Under the pieces are notes generated by a model that was not told the origin of the DNA, searched no databases, and saw nothing but the letters and a program-made list of their open reading frames with translations. From NCBI RefSeq assembly GCF_014195585.1, contig NZ_JACICA010000003.1, positions 1 to 64,000 of the forward strand: DNA of 64,000 bases, read 5' to 3'. Made by a program: the position numbers and the translations under genes. The DNA comes from Alloprevotella rava (lineage in GTDB: Bacteria > Bacteroidota > Bacteroidia > Bacteroidales > Bacteroidaceae). Positions 42,619 through 52,501 of the stretch are shown here, in pieces. The number at the start of each line of letters is the position of its first letter. The first letter of the stretch is position 1.

Positions 42619-45600
42619 ATGAAACAACAAAACATCATTCAGAGGCTCAGCCTCTTCTTGCTTGCCCTCGTGCTGACGATGCCGACGTGGGCGCAGGGCG
42701 GCTCCGGAAACGAGAGCGAGACCATTACGATTGCCTCGAAAGAAGACTGGAAAGCGTTTTGCAATCGGGTGAACAGCGGACAGACCACCCTCAACGCCAA
42801 GCTGACAAAGGACGTGGACCTCGGCGAGGAGATCGTGATGGCAGGAACAAAAGACCTCTATTCCCCTGGCTATATAACTATTTCTATTACACCGGCACGT
42901 TCGACGGACAGGGACATACGCTCTCGTTCAACTGGGATGCCGGCTCCAGAAACGATATAGCCCCCTTCAAGTATGTGAAGGACGCCACGATCAAGAACCT
43001 GCGCACCCAAGGGAAGATCACGACGAAGGGTGACTACTTGTCCGGAATGGTTTATGCAGCCTTTGGCACCACCACCCTCACGGGCTGCATCAGCGACGTG
43101 GACATCACGGGGGGCAGTGGTTCGGATGCATCCAGAGCCGCGGGCATGGTTCAAGTTGTAACCAGCGGTGCCTCGGTTCAAATCACCGACTGCCTCGTCA
43201 AAGGCAGCATCACCGACAATGCGGATGAAAGCGAGAGAATGATGGCCGGCTTTGTCCTTTCTAATAATGGCACCTACACGCTGACTCGCTGCCTCTACGT
43301 CGGCAAGAACAACGCCCCCAACGACAGCTACACCTTCGGCACGGAACACGGCATCAGCGCCACCTTCACCGACTGCTACTACCTCAACACCTGCGGCAAA
43401 GCGCAGGGCAAGCAGGTAACCGCCGAGCAGCTCAAGAGCGGCGAGGTGACAAAGAAGTTGCAAGGCGACCGCACCGAAAACGTCTGGGGACAGACCCTCG
43501 GCACGGACAACGAGCCGCTGCCCACCACCGACGCCACGAAACGGGTGTACGAGGTAAAGTTCGTCTACAACGGCGAGGTGAAGGCAACGCGCTATGCCAC
43601 CAACGGGCAGAGCATCCACGGCGGTCTGCCCACCTTTACCGCAAAAGACCTCTTAGGCACGGGCTACAACCCTCATCATTATTATGCCATCGCCTTTGAG
43701 GGCGGCTTCAACGGCTCAACCACCGTCAACACCGACCGGACCGTGGCAGTAACCTTCAACAAAAAAGACTACTACGAAATCGCGTCGAAGGCTGACTGGA
43801 AGGCGTTCTGCGACATCGTAGGCAGCGGACAGAACACCGTTGATGCCAAGATGACCAAGGACGTCGACCTCGGCGAGGACATCGCGAAGGTGGGAACTTC
43901 CAATAGTCCTTATGGCGGCACGTTCGACGGGCAGAACCACGTGCTCACCGTCAACTGGGATGCCGGCTCGACCAACGACGTCGCCCCCTTCGGGAGAGTG
44001 AAGGGCGCCACCATCAAGAACCTGCGCACCGAAGGAACCATCCGGTCGAACGGTTACTACCTGTCAGGATTGATCGACGAAGCGACTGGCGAAAACACCG
44101 TTACGGGCTGCGTGAGCAATGTGAACCTCACGACCAGCTACGACAAATCCTCATGCGACGCGGCGGGCCTGATTTGCTATATATACTCCAGTGGCCGCGT
44201 TACCATCAGCGACTGCCTCGTCAAGGGCTCGATCAACGCCACGACCGACAAGGGCAAGAAAGGCATGGGCGGCTTCGTATTTATCCAGCACGGCAGCTGC
44301 ATCATGAACAACTGCCTCTACGCCGGCACGAACAACGCCAGCGGAGGCTACACCTTTGCCTCGGACTCTGACGACAAGGCTACCCTCACCCTCAACAACT
44401 GCCACTACCTCAACGCCTGCGGCAAGCTGCAGGGCGAACAGGCAACCAAGGCGCAGCTCAAGAACGGCTATGTGGCTCATAAGTTGCAGGGCACGCGCGA
44501 GGAAACCGTGTGGGGACAGGTGCTCGGAACGGACACCATTCCGCAACTCACCGCCGAGGCTGCAAAACAGGTGTACGAGGTGAAGTTCACCCTCAACGGC
44601 AAGGTGAAGGCCATGCGTTACGCCAACCGCGGCGGGCACGTCAGCCTGCCCACCGTGCAGGAGCTGCTCGGCGCTGACTACGCTCCCAACATTACCTACG
44701 CGCTCAGCTTTGAGGGCGACTTCTCGGCGTCCTCTACCGTTACCGGCGATACCACCGTGGTGGCAAACGTGGTCTTCAAAGACATCAGCATCGCCACGAA
44801 AGAAGACTGGAAGAAGTTCGGCGACCTCGTATTGTCCGGGGAGGGAAAACTCAACGCCAAGCTCACCGCCGACCTTAACCTCGGCACGGAGATCCTGAAA
44901 ATAGGCAGCGAGAACACCGGCTATTCCGGCACCTTCGACGGACAGGGGCACACCATCACGATCGATTGGAACGTTTACGGCAGTGAGACCTACGTCGCGC
45001 TGTTCCCCTCTGTAACAAATGCCACCATCAAGAACCTGCGCGTAACGGGGCAGATGACGTCCGACAGCGAGCCTTTGGGCGTATTTGCTTTGAATGCGGA
45101 TGGCAACACCACTTTCTCGGGCTGCGTCAGCGATGTGAAAATCACTAACGGCAACACGAACAGCTCCAACTGCGCCGCAGGAATGGTACTCTCGGCATAC
45201 AGCGAAGGCAAAATCACCTTCAAAGACTGCATCGTGTCCGGCGATCTCAATGGCACCACCGACAACAGCAGGCAGGGCATGGGCGGTTTCGTATGTGGCC
45301 AATACGACGACGCCACCTGCACCTTCAACAACTGCCTCTACACCGGCACGAACAATTCCAAAGGCGGCTACACCTTCGCCCCGAACCCCACGCTCAACAA
45401 CTGCTACTACCTCAACCCTTTCGCCAACACGCAGGGCGAGCGGATAACCGAGAAGCAGCTCGAGAGCGGCGAAGTGGCCTATAAGCTACAGGGCGACCGC
45501 ACCGACAGCTGCCACTGGGCACAGGTGCTGGGCGAGTGGCCGGGCCTTTACCGCGAGACCGACAAGGCGAAGCCGAACTATGTGTATTATAACAAGGAGA

Positions 45601-46298
45601 ACAACGGCTGGACGTGCGACGACTTCCGCCTCACCGACGGACAGTCGCTGCCCATCGGGCTCGACTTCACCGCCACGAAGGCTACCTACGACCGCACCCT
45701 CGCCGCCGGCAAGGCCACGCTCTGCCTGCCCTACGAGCTGCCCGTGCAGGGCTTCAAGGCCTACACCCTTGCCGACAGACAGGAAAGCCGCACCGCGGTG
45801 CACTTCAAGGAGGTAAACGGCACGCTCGGAGCCTACAGGCCCTACCTGCTCGTGGCCGACGGCACGCCACAGCTCGGCGGAGAGAACCTGCAGGTGAAGG
45901 CCGACCTTAGCAGCATCGTCCTATCTGCCGGCAACTACTACTTCAAGGGTGCGGTGCATGACGTGGTGAACTGGTGGCTCACTTCCGATCACGCCTACAT
46001 CCTGCAGGCCGACGGCCTGTTCCACAAGGTAACGTCCGACAACCCCTCCGTCACGGTGCCTGCCTACCGCGCCTACATCAGCTACAACAGCCATGAGGGT
46101 GCCAAGCGGCTCTCCATCGTCTTCGACGGCGAGACCACCGGCATCTACGGCACGACAGACGGTGCGACCGACGGGAAGAACGGTCCGGTATATGACCTGC
46201 AAGGCCGCCGCGTGGCCGACCGCCTCGACGACAGCGTGCGCCGACAGATTCCCGCCGGTGTGTATATTGTCAACGGTCGAAAGGTGGTAGTGAAATAA
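42619..46298 (+). CDS. Large secreted GLUG/beta-helix repeat protein, with an apparent frameshift
   Basis: The reading frame from 42619 gives a signal peptide (SLFLLALVLTMPTWAQG) and the start of repeat 1 (TIASKEDWKAFCNRVNSGQT, KDVDLGEE). Near 42870-42895 the coding frame moves by -1, and the rest (FDGQGHTLSFNWDAGS... to 46298) continues open. Three ~330-residue units each hold a DWKAFC or DWKKFG opening, a GTFDGQ turn, a TIKNLR strand, a DCLVKGSI- or DCIVSGDL-type strand and a NNCLY turn, a beta-helix/GLUG-like layout. The C terminus (VYDLQGRRV...PAGVYIVNGRKVVVK) is the conserved sorting-type tail of Bacteroidota exported proteins. A surface adhesin or protease-like scaffold is inferred. GC is clearly above that of the tra genes. 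The shift may be a real mutation, a phase switch or a sequence error. Confidence 0.7.
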
Positions 46299-46315
46299 AA
46301 AAAGAAGTCTCTCTT

Positions 46316-46397
46316 CATCGGGGGTGCGGCACGCCGCAGGGGCGTGATTCATCACGTTCCGAATCCCACGGAAACGGGCGGTGTGCTCCCCCCGATG
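46316..46397 (+). other. Structured leader between the secreted protein and the small acidic protein genes
   Basis: Outer arms CATCGGGGG (46316-46324) and CCCCCGATG (46389-46397) are perfectly complementary, and the 64 bases between them are GC-rich with further self-complementary words. There is no U-run after it. It may be a processing or attenuation hairpin that separates expression of the two genes. Confidence 0.45.
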
Positions 46398-46426
46398 ATT
46401 TAAAACAAACAGTTAATTAATAAAAA

Positions 46427-46639
46427 ATGAACAATTACATCAAACCGGAAATCAAAGTGGTACCCATCACATTAGAAAACTCTATCCTCACCGGCTCCAT
46501 CAGCGTGGGCATCAGTGAAGACCCCGCCACGGGGCCTGCACTCTCGAAAGGTAATAATTTCTTTGGCGACGACGATGAGGAGGAAGATGAGGGCTATGCT
46601 GCTCCGATTTGTCGCTCGAAATCGCTGTGGGATGATTAA
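46427..46639 (+). CDS. Small acidic protein, unknown function
   Basis: 70 aa. It starts MNNYIKPEIKVVPITLENSI, then LTGSISVG, a flexible Gly/Asn stretch, the acidic run DDDEEEDEG, and ends CRSKSLWDD. There is no signal peptide or membrane segment. Small proteins with the KPEI.V...I...S.LTGS opening and a WDD-type end are, as I recall, frequent unannotated genes in Prevotella-type genomes, near surface-protein genes. No function is known to me. It directly follows the secreted repeat gene and may be its partner. Confidence 0.65.
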   Translation: MNNYIKPEIKVVPITLENSILTGSISVGISEDPATGPALSKGNNFFGDDDEEEDEGYAAPICRSKSLWDD

Positions 46640-46829
46640 ATCCATTTTTATCGAGGGCGTGGTGCATAACAGGTGCCACGCCCTTTTGATAATTAAAGAA
46701 AATGACGTACACATACAGTCCGAAAGATGTTCTCTCGAACATATATCTTTCTATTCCCAATAGTAAGGTAACTTTTCTCGGAAACCTTTGCAAAGAACAG
46801 ATGCTTTGAGACATCGGTTGGCAAACGGT

Positions 46830-48833
46830 CTACTCCTTAGACAAGTGAGCAAGAGCCGGGTCGGCCTTGATGCGTTCCTTCTCCGATTCCACAAGTGAGA
46901 TAATCTCTTGTTTGACACGTTTATAGTTGGCTTCGATAGTCTCTTTGAGATTGTCGAAGCCGTCTTCGTTTGTAAAGTCTGCGATTATAGGGATTGGTTG
47001 ATAGGCTTTCATTTCTGCCGATACCTTGGCACTATCAACTACTATCTCTGCATGAAAAATCTTTTGGTCGATGCGCTCATCGAAGTTGTCGGATACGGCA
47101 CCGACAAACATGCCCTGCGTGAGGTTGCTGATTTTGGAAGCCGGGATAAGGCTGTCCATCTGTGTGGAGATAGAGGTCGATTTGTCATTACGATTAATGG
47201 TCATGGATTGTCGTTGTTGTAACACCTTGCCGAAACGCTCTGAAAGCGTCTTGGCCGTTTCTCCTACCACCTGCCCACTGAACACATTACCTACTGTGTT
47301 CTGTATCACTTTGCTCTCCTTATCACCATAATCACGGGTAAGCTGCGAGAAATCCTGAAAACCAAGGCACACCGCCACCTTATTGCTTCGGGCTGTGGCA
47401 ATAAGATTATCCAAACCACGAAAGTAAATGGTAGGCAACTCGTCTATAATCACCGAGGATTTGAGTTGTTTTTTCTTGTTGATGAGTTTCACGATACGAC
47501 TGTTATACAGACCGAGTGCCACTGAATAGATGTTCTGGCGGTCGGGATTATTACCAACAACAAGGACTTTCGGCTCATTAGGGTTATTGATGTCGAGTGA
47601 GAAATCATCACCCGTCATTACCCAATAGAGAGCAGGAGAAATCATACGTGAAAGCGGTATCTTGGCACTGGCTATCTGCCCCTGCAACTGATCCTGTGCT
47701 CCGCCCTCCCAAGCGTCCATAAAGGGAGAAAGATAATTGGCTAGTTCATCGTAGGAAGTGAGTATCGGAAATATCTGTGCATAGGGTCTGTTCAGAAACT
47801 CTATGGCGTGAGGAAAAGTGCAATACTTCCCATTCTCATAGATTTTCAGAAACCAGATGATGGCTGCCAGCAAGATAATCGGTGACTCCACAAAGAAGTC
47901 TCCCTGCTTTTGTATCCACGAGCGGTTCAGATTGAGCATGATGGTGTAGGCACTCTCATAGGCATCCGATATATCCGTCATAAATGCTGGATTAATGGGG
48001 TTGCAACGATGCGACTTTCTCGGATCATCGAAGTTGATGACATAAAACTGCGGTTTCACCTTATAAGCATCCAAATGCCGAAGCAGATGATTGTAAGCAA
48101 TCTCGGAAAGGTCGGGAAACTTGTAATCATAGATATACATGGCAAAGCCTTTCCGAATCTGTTGCTTGATATAGTTGTTCACAATGGCGTAGGATTTACC
48201 CGACCCCGGAGTGCCCAGCACCATCGAGGCACGAAATGGATTGACCACGTTAATCCAGCCTTTGTTCCACTTCTTTTTGTAATAGAAGCGTGTAGGAAGA
48301 TTTACCGAGTATTCATTCTCCATCAATCGTGTTTCCTGCATGAAACTCTCGTTCTCCGTATTGAATACATCGTCCATCAAGTTGTTTTTGAGCAGTCGGC
48401 TCATCCATACGCCACCCATCAGCAGACAGATATAACCAACGGACAGCGTGAAGATATATAGCGTAGCTGCACCAATTTTGCCGATGGGCAATGCTAAGAG
48501 CCACCAGTTGAGAAAGAAGAACACAAAACCTGCGAAAAGCACCGTCCAAATCTTTGGCCACGTGATTTTCTCTTCCTTCACGCCTTTTGTTCCCAAACAG
48601 GACAGTGCAAGGAATACCACACAAAAGAGTTTCGTCCAAAGTATGGACGAGAACAAGCCCGCCGTGCGTTGGAAATTCATCAGAATCTTGTCCACTATAG
48701 CTATTGTAAAGTGCCATGTATGGAAAGCCTCATAGCAGAACCAATAACAGTTAATCAAGAGGAATATCACCGATATACCCCGCATAAAGTCCATAACTTT
48801 ACCCAATGCCCTTAAATCATCTTCTTGTGCCAT
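46830..48833 (-). CDS. mobC: Type IV coupling protein (TraG/TraD-like), MobC
   Basis: 667 aa. Several N-terminal membrane helices (within residues 15-155) anchor it in the inner membrane. The cytosolic ATPase has Walker A in LGTPGSGKSYAIVN near residue 208 and the Walker B region SSVIIDELPTIYF. TraG/VirD4-type proteins form a hexamer that brings the relaxase-DNA complex to the secretion channel. It lies 69 bp downstream of mobB on the same strand, in the usual mobA-mobB-mobC order. Confidence 0.9.
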   Translation of the reverse strand: MAQEDDLRALGKVMDFMRGISVIFLLINCYWFCYEAFHTWHFTIAIVDKILMNFQRTAGLFSSILWTKLFCVVFLALSCLGTKGVKEEKITWPKIWTVLFAGFVFFFLNWWLLALPIGKIGAATLYIFTLSVGYICLLMGGVWMSRLLKNNLMDDVFNTENESFMQETRLMENEYSVNLPTRFYYKKKWNKGWINVVNPFRASMVLGTPGSGKSYAIVNNYIKQQIRKGFAMYIYDYKFPDLSEIAYNHLLRHLDAYKVKPQFYVINFDDPRKSHRCNPINPAFMTDISDAYESAYTIMLNLNRSWIQKQGDFFVESPIILLAAIIWFLKIYENGKYCTFPHAIEFLNRPYAQIFPILTSYDELANYLSPFMDAWEGGAQDQLQGQIASAKIPLSRMISPALYWVMTGDDFSLDINNPNEPKVLVVGNNPDRQNIYSVALGLYNSRIVKLINKKKQLKSSVIIDELPTIYFRGLDNLIATARSNKVAVCLGFQDFSQLTRDYGDKESKVIQNTVGNVFSGQVVGETAKTLSERFGKVLQQRQSMTINRNDKSTSISTQMDSLIPASKISNLTQGMFVGAVSDNFDERIDQKIFHAEIVVDSAKVSAEMKAYQPIPIIADFTNEDGFDNLKETIEANYKRVKQEIISLVESEKERIKADPALAHLSKE

Positions 48834-48902
48834 TGCAGTTTTATTTAGAATATCGTTTGAATACTATTTGAAAAGTTTTTGAATATAATTTGAACAGTGT
48901 AC

Positions 48903-50183
48903 TTAGCGCTTTCTGCGTTTAAGATTTACCTTATTTTGTCTGCGGAGTTTACGTTGCCAAGCCGCTTCTTTCCAATCATCGTTGCCCGTAGATGTGAAAG
49001 AGTCACCCACCATGTCCTCGATAAGTTCATCGATAAGGTTATCCCCTTCTTCTGCATTGGATTGTAAAGGCTGGACAGTTGCCGATTGTTCCAAACGGGC
49101 AGAAGGTCTGCCATACAGCGTTTCGTCCAAGAATGGGTTATGGGCAGGATTGGAGAAATAACCATTGAATATATTGGCGGCATATCCCTTGCCCAATCTG
49201 GAACCATTGAGTGCAACACCCTGCTCGTCATCAATAAAGGTAATGCCGTAAATTCTTCCATTATCATTCTTTCGGATTACCACACGCAAGCCTTGTTCCT
49301 CCAATCTTTGCCGAAGCTCTTTCTCCGTATTGGGAGAGGTACGCATAGTTTGTAACACTTTGTTCCTGATGGTTGGTATCAGTGGTTTGACGTTTTGTTT
49401 CGACTTCTGTATTCTGTTCTGTACGGCAGTATAGCCCACACCACGACCGATGTCCGATGCGTTGATGGGTGTACTTATTTTGCCTCCCTTATCATCAGTC
49501 GGAACATAGACCAGTCCATCGTATTTCTTTCCCCGAAACTCCGTCTTTACTTCTTCTACGGCAAGGTTATATTTGCTCAGAATGGCGTTCAGTTCTCCTA
49601 ATGAACAAAACTTATAATGTTTCAGCACCATGCGGACAACGCTTGCCACCTGCTCCTTGATATTCCCTTTTATGGTATCCACCTTGGGCGTTTCTGCTAC
49701 TGCTTTCTCAGTAACCTTTGAACTCGGAATAAGGTTATACTTTCTCTCCAAGGCATCGGTAATCTGCTTGCTCCTTCGCTTTTCAAATCTGTCATTGATT
49801 TTCTTTCCTTCACTATCCACCCGAAGCGACACGATGTGTATATGCTCACGGGCGATGTCGTTGTGCTTGAACACGATATAGGGTTGCTTGCCGTAGCCGA
49901 GTGCCTCCATATACTCCCTGGCTATCTGTGTGAGCCTTTCATCGGATAGTTTCTCGTCCGGGTGCGGATTGAGCGAACAGTGGAACACCGTTTTCTTGGT
50001 ACGGCAGTTCTTCGGTATCAATGCCTCCATATCAGCAAGCACGTCCTCCATCGTATAACGTCCTTCCTTGCTCTGATACAATTCAGCGGCAAGAAGAATA
50101 TTCGCTTCTCCTTTTTCCACCTTTTTGAAGTTGTAGCCGAGTGCTCCTCCGAGGTTCTCCGTTGCTGAAATTTTTGCTATCAT
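48903..50183 (-). CDS. mobB: Relaxase MobB (MobP/relaxase PF03432 type)
   Basis: About 426 aa from ATG 50183 (MIAKISATENLGGALGYNFK); the frame is open 14 codons further up but would overlap mobA. The relaxase core includes TVFHCSLNPHPDEKLSDERL, YIVFKHNDIAREHIHIVSLR, where HxH binds the metal ion, and a candidate catalytic Tyr in the first 25 residues (LGYNF). The C-terminal half is a basic linker-like region. It nicks oriT and stays bound to the 5' end for transfer. It begins 16 bp after mobA. Confidence 0.9.
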   Translation of the reverse strand: MIAKISATENLGGALGYNFKKVEKGEANILLAAELYQSKEGRYTMEDVLADMEALIPKNCRTKKTVFHCSLNPHPDEKLSDERLTQIAREYMEALGYGKQPYIVFKHNDIAREHIHIVSLRVDSEGKKINDRFEKRRSKQITDALERKYNLIPSSKVTEKAVAETPKVDTIKGNIKEQVASVVRMVLKHYKFCSLGELNAILSKYNLAVEEVKTEFRGKKYDGLVYVPTDDKGGKISTPINASDIGRGVGYTAVQNRIQKSKQNVKPLIPTIRNKVLQTMRTSPNTEKELRQRLEEQGLRVVIRKNDNGRIYGITFIDDEQGVALNGSRLGKGYAANIFNGYFSNPAHNPFLDETLYGRPSARLEQSATVQPLQSNAEEGDNLIDELIEDMVGDSFTSTGNDDWKEAAWQRKLRRQNKVNLKRRKR

Positions 50184-50199
50184 TTTTCTAACTAAATTC

Positions 50200-50619
50200 T
50201 CAATACTTCTTCTTTCTATAATCAATGGTTAGATTGATAGCCTGCTCTTGCAAGGCAATGATTTGAGCCGACAATTTCTCCAACTTCTCAAGCATAATCT
50301 GTGCAGTCTTTATGCTGTGATAGCTGTTGATGGCACGTACGGTCTGGTTATAGAGCACGCCAATCTTATGGATTTGTGCTGTCAATTCAGAGAGCTTTCG
50401 GTAATATTCCACGGCGGATTTGTCCACCGTAATCACCTTGAAACTCTCTCCAAGAATGCGAGTGCGTACGAAATCCGACTTGGTTTCTGCGCCTGAACGC
50501 TGAAAGAGATCAATCGCTCGTTGCTGGTCTTTCGGGTTGGGCAACCGTACATGCCAGTTGTCCCAATGGGGCTTTTCTGCTTGTTTTCGTTCTGAACCAT
50601 GTTTCGTTTCCTTTTTCAT
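50200..50619 (-). CDS. mobA: Mobilisation accessory protein MobA (NikA-like)
   Basis: 139 aa. The N terminus is basic; a ribbon-helix-helix-like segment (HVRLPNPKDQQRAIDLFQRS, SDFVRTRILGESF) and a long helical C-terminal part (YRKLSELTAQIHKIGVLYNQ, TVRAINSYH) match the NikA/MobA oriT-binding family. It bends DNA at oriT and helps load the relaxase. It is the first gene of the leftward mob operon, opposite traA, with the oriT candidate 52 bp upstream of its start. Confidence 0.88.
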   Translation of the reverse strand: MKKETKHGSERKQAEKPHWDNWHVRLPNPKDQQRAIDLFQRSGAETKSDFVRTRILGESFKVITVDKSAVEYYRKLSELTAQIHKIGVLYNQTVRAINSYHSIKTAQIMLEKLEKLSAQIIALQEQAINLTIDYRKKKY

Positions 50620-50670
50620 ATCTGTTCTGTTTTCTTAATTACGACTTTGGAGTAATTCATCCCCCTTCGG

Positions 50671-50725
50671 GGCAAGGGTCTTTGTGGTACAAACGGCGGT
50701 TTGTGTTACAAAGACACACCTTGCC
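50671..50725. other. Candidate origin of transfer (oriT)
   Basis: An imperfect extended hairpin: GGCAAGG (50671-50677), then GTCTTTGTGGTACAAAC (50678-50694), a GGCG turn, GTTTGTGTTACAAAGAC (50699-50715, three mismatches to the left arm), three bulged bases and CCTTGCC (50719-50725). A CCCC-TTCG-GGGG hairpin adjoins it at 50661-50672, and CACCC/GGGTG lies at 50756-50770. Its place between divergent mobA and traA is the usual oriT place in Bacteroides elements. The nic site is not identified. The whole 557-bp gap 50620-51176 holds no gene. Confidence 0.65.
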
Positions 50726-50727
50726 AA

Positions 50728-50741
50728 TATCAAGAGTTGAT
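50728..50741. repeat. 14-bp sequence repeated at the far end of the tra operon (copy A)
   Basis: TATCAAGAGTTGAT, containing the perfect dyad ATCAA-GAG-TTGAT, occurs here beside oriT and again at 63450-63463 after the lysozyme gene. The match is exact over 14 bases. Confidence 0.5.
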
Positions 50742-51042
50742 ACGATTGAAGTATTCACCCTTTTGGGGTGTCTGCTTCGGGATATTACCTCCATGTATTA
50801 TTCTCGCCTGCAAAGTTACGGCGGATTTTCAAATATCTCATTATCAATGATATTCACTCTTTTTCCTTGCATCTCCCTGTACTTCACAGGTAGTTGAAAC
50901 TTAGGATAAAACCTTGTTATTTTGCAAGCAGATTCAGTTGAAAGACAGCTTGAAACCTATATGGATGAAGAGTCCAAAATAATGATTTCAACTTCAAAAA
51001 TCTCAGTCAAGAAAGGTTTGAACTGCGGAGGGTTTTATGTTT

Positions 51043-51098
51043 TTGAGCTGAGTCAAAATTGAGCTGGGTCAAAACCAGACTTTTAGGTCGAGTCAAAA
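51043..51098 (+). promoter_or_regulatory. Three direct repeats upstream of the tra operon
   Basis: TTGAGCTGAGTCAAAA (51043-51058), TTGAGCTGGGTCAAAA (51059-51074, directly abutting) and TTAGGTCGAGTCAAAA (51083-51098). A further GTCAGTCAAGA word follows near 51129. They lie 80-135 bp before traA, where the tra promoter and its control must be, and may be the binding site of an activator. No exact TAnnTTTG box was found. Confidence 0.55.
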
Positions 51099-51176
51099 AT
51101 ATGGTTTCAACAACAAATATGACATGACTTGTCAGTCAAGATATACATCAACTTATAACATAAGTAACAACCGACT

Positions 51177-51974
51177 ATGAATATGGAAAAGAAAAAAAAC
51201 AATCCCATCTATCTGGGTTTCGCCTCACAGAAAGGAGGAGTGGGCAAAAGCAGTCTTGCCGAAGTGCTGGCATCCATTCTGTACTACGAGAAGAACATCT
51301 CCCTTGCCGTCGTGGATTGCGACGGTACGCAGGAATCTTTCTACAAACTCCGCGAACGCGACAGAGACCTCATCGAGTCCTCACCCGAACTGGGCAAGGA
51401 ACTTCACGAGCGCCTGTCCCGCTACGGCAAGAAATCGTATCATATCATCAGAAGCAAACCAGAAAGAGCCGTTTCCGATGTCATGAAATACCTGCACAAA
51501 ATGAAGACGGCACCGCAACTGATTATCTTTGACTTTCCTGGTCATGCCCTTACCAGTGCCATGATGGATTTGTCCATTACGATGGACTACATCATCTCAC
51601 CTATAGAAGCCGACCCACAGTCGCTGGCATCGAGTTTTGCATACGCCAAGACAATCAGGGACTTGGGCATCGGTTTCGAAGGCTCACGTATTCAGGACTT
51701 CTTCCTGCTTTGGAACAAAATCAACCGCAGTGCCAGTACCACGGTCATCGACCTGTTCAGTCAGAATGCTGAGGAACAGGGACTGCCGATTTTCGATACC
51801 CGTATCTATAATTCCGTCCGATTCAGCAGGGAATTGGCACAAGGGGGTGTCAAAGGTGTATTCCGCTGCTCCTACCTGCCCCCTGCACCTGCTCTCCGCC
51901 CTCAGACCGGAGTGGATGAGTGGGTAAAGGAGGTCATGGAGAAACTCAACCTGAAAACTGAGAACGGCGTATGA
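51177..51974 (+). CDS. traA: Conjugal transfer protein TraA, ParA-family ATPase
   Basis: 265 aa; ATG 51183 is an equally good start. The deviant Walker A of ParA/MinD proteins is visible early (ASQKGGVGKSSLAEVL), with a DCDGTQ switch region and LIIFDFPGHALTS as Walker B-like. Bacteroides TraA opens the transfer operon and probably positions DNA or the transfer machinery. Its stop overlaps the traB start by 4 bp. Confidence 0.9.
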   Translation: MNMEKKKNNPIYLGFASQKGGVGKSSLAEVLASILYYEKNISLAVVDCDGTQESFYKLRERDRDLIESSPELGKELHERLSRYGKKSYHIIRSKPERAVSDVMKYLHKMKTAPQLIIFDFPGHALTSAMMDLSITMDYIISPIEADPQSLASSFAYAKTIRDLGIGFEGSRIQDFFLLWNKINRSASTTVIDLFSQNAEEQGLPIFDTRIYNSVRFSRELAQGGVKGVFRCSYLPPAPALRPQTGVDEWVKEVMEKLNLKTENGV

Positions 51975-52501
51975 AATCACTGAAAGAGCAACGTGAAGAG
52001 CTGCTTCAAGCGAAATTGGAGGAGATGGCAGACATTGGTGTCAAGAAGCGCACAGAGGAAAACACACCAGACTTTGACGACCCCATTGATTTGGATGATG
52101 ATTCAGACTCTGTGGAAGAAGATGCAAGTGCCTCTCTTTCTAAAATTGACGAACAGGAGGAAATACCGGAAGAAACTTCGTTTAATGGCAACAATGCCAA
52201 AACAGCGCCGCCCTCGAAAAGAAAGAGAAATGCCAGAACGAAGGATTCTTCCCCAGCAATGGACTTTCCTGAATACGAACAGCGATTTCTGACGGGTGTC
52301 CGCAACGGGCGCAACAAGTCGGGCTTCAGTATCCATACTGAGATACTCCAGATACTGCGTGATGTGCTGAACGACATCAGATCGGAGGCTTCCATCACGG
52401 GATATATTGAGAATATCCTTCTCGATCATTTGAAAACGTATCAGGATTTGTTGAACCATACCGCCTCACAGCGCAGGCGCGATAAAACCATAGACTTATG
52501 A
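51971..52501 (+). CDS. traB: Conjugal transfer protein TraB (DUF3408)
   Basis: 176 aa. An acidic, disordered N-terminal half (DLDDDSDSVEEDAS) and a basic stretch precede a conserved C-terminal domain (YEQRFLTGVRNGRNKSGFSI, HTEILQILRDVL, SITGYIENILLDHL). The C-terminal part is ribbon-helix-helix-like. The family is a constant partner of TraA in this class of element, like a ParB-type partner. It overlaps both neighbours by 4 bp. Confidence 0.85.
   Translation: MKSLKEQREELLQAKLEEMADIGVKKRTEENTPDFDDPIDLDDDSDSVEEDASASLSKIDEQEEIPEETSFNGNNAKTAPPSKRKRNARTKDSSPAMDFPEYEQRFLTGVRNGRNKSGFSIHTEILQILRDVLNDIRSEASITGYIENILLDHLKTYQDLLNHTASQRRRDKTIDL

Noticed and set aside
44151-45302. 383-codon antisense frame within the secreted repeat gene
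   Set aside because: Mirror of GC-rich repeated codons. It shows the same periodic pattern as the sense repeats and no family signature.
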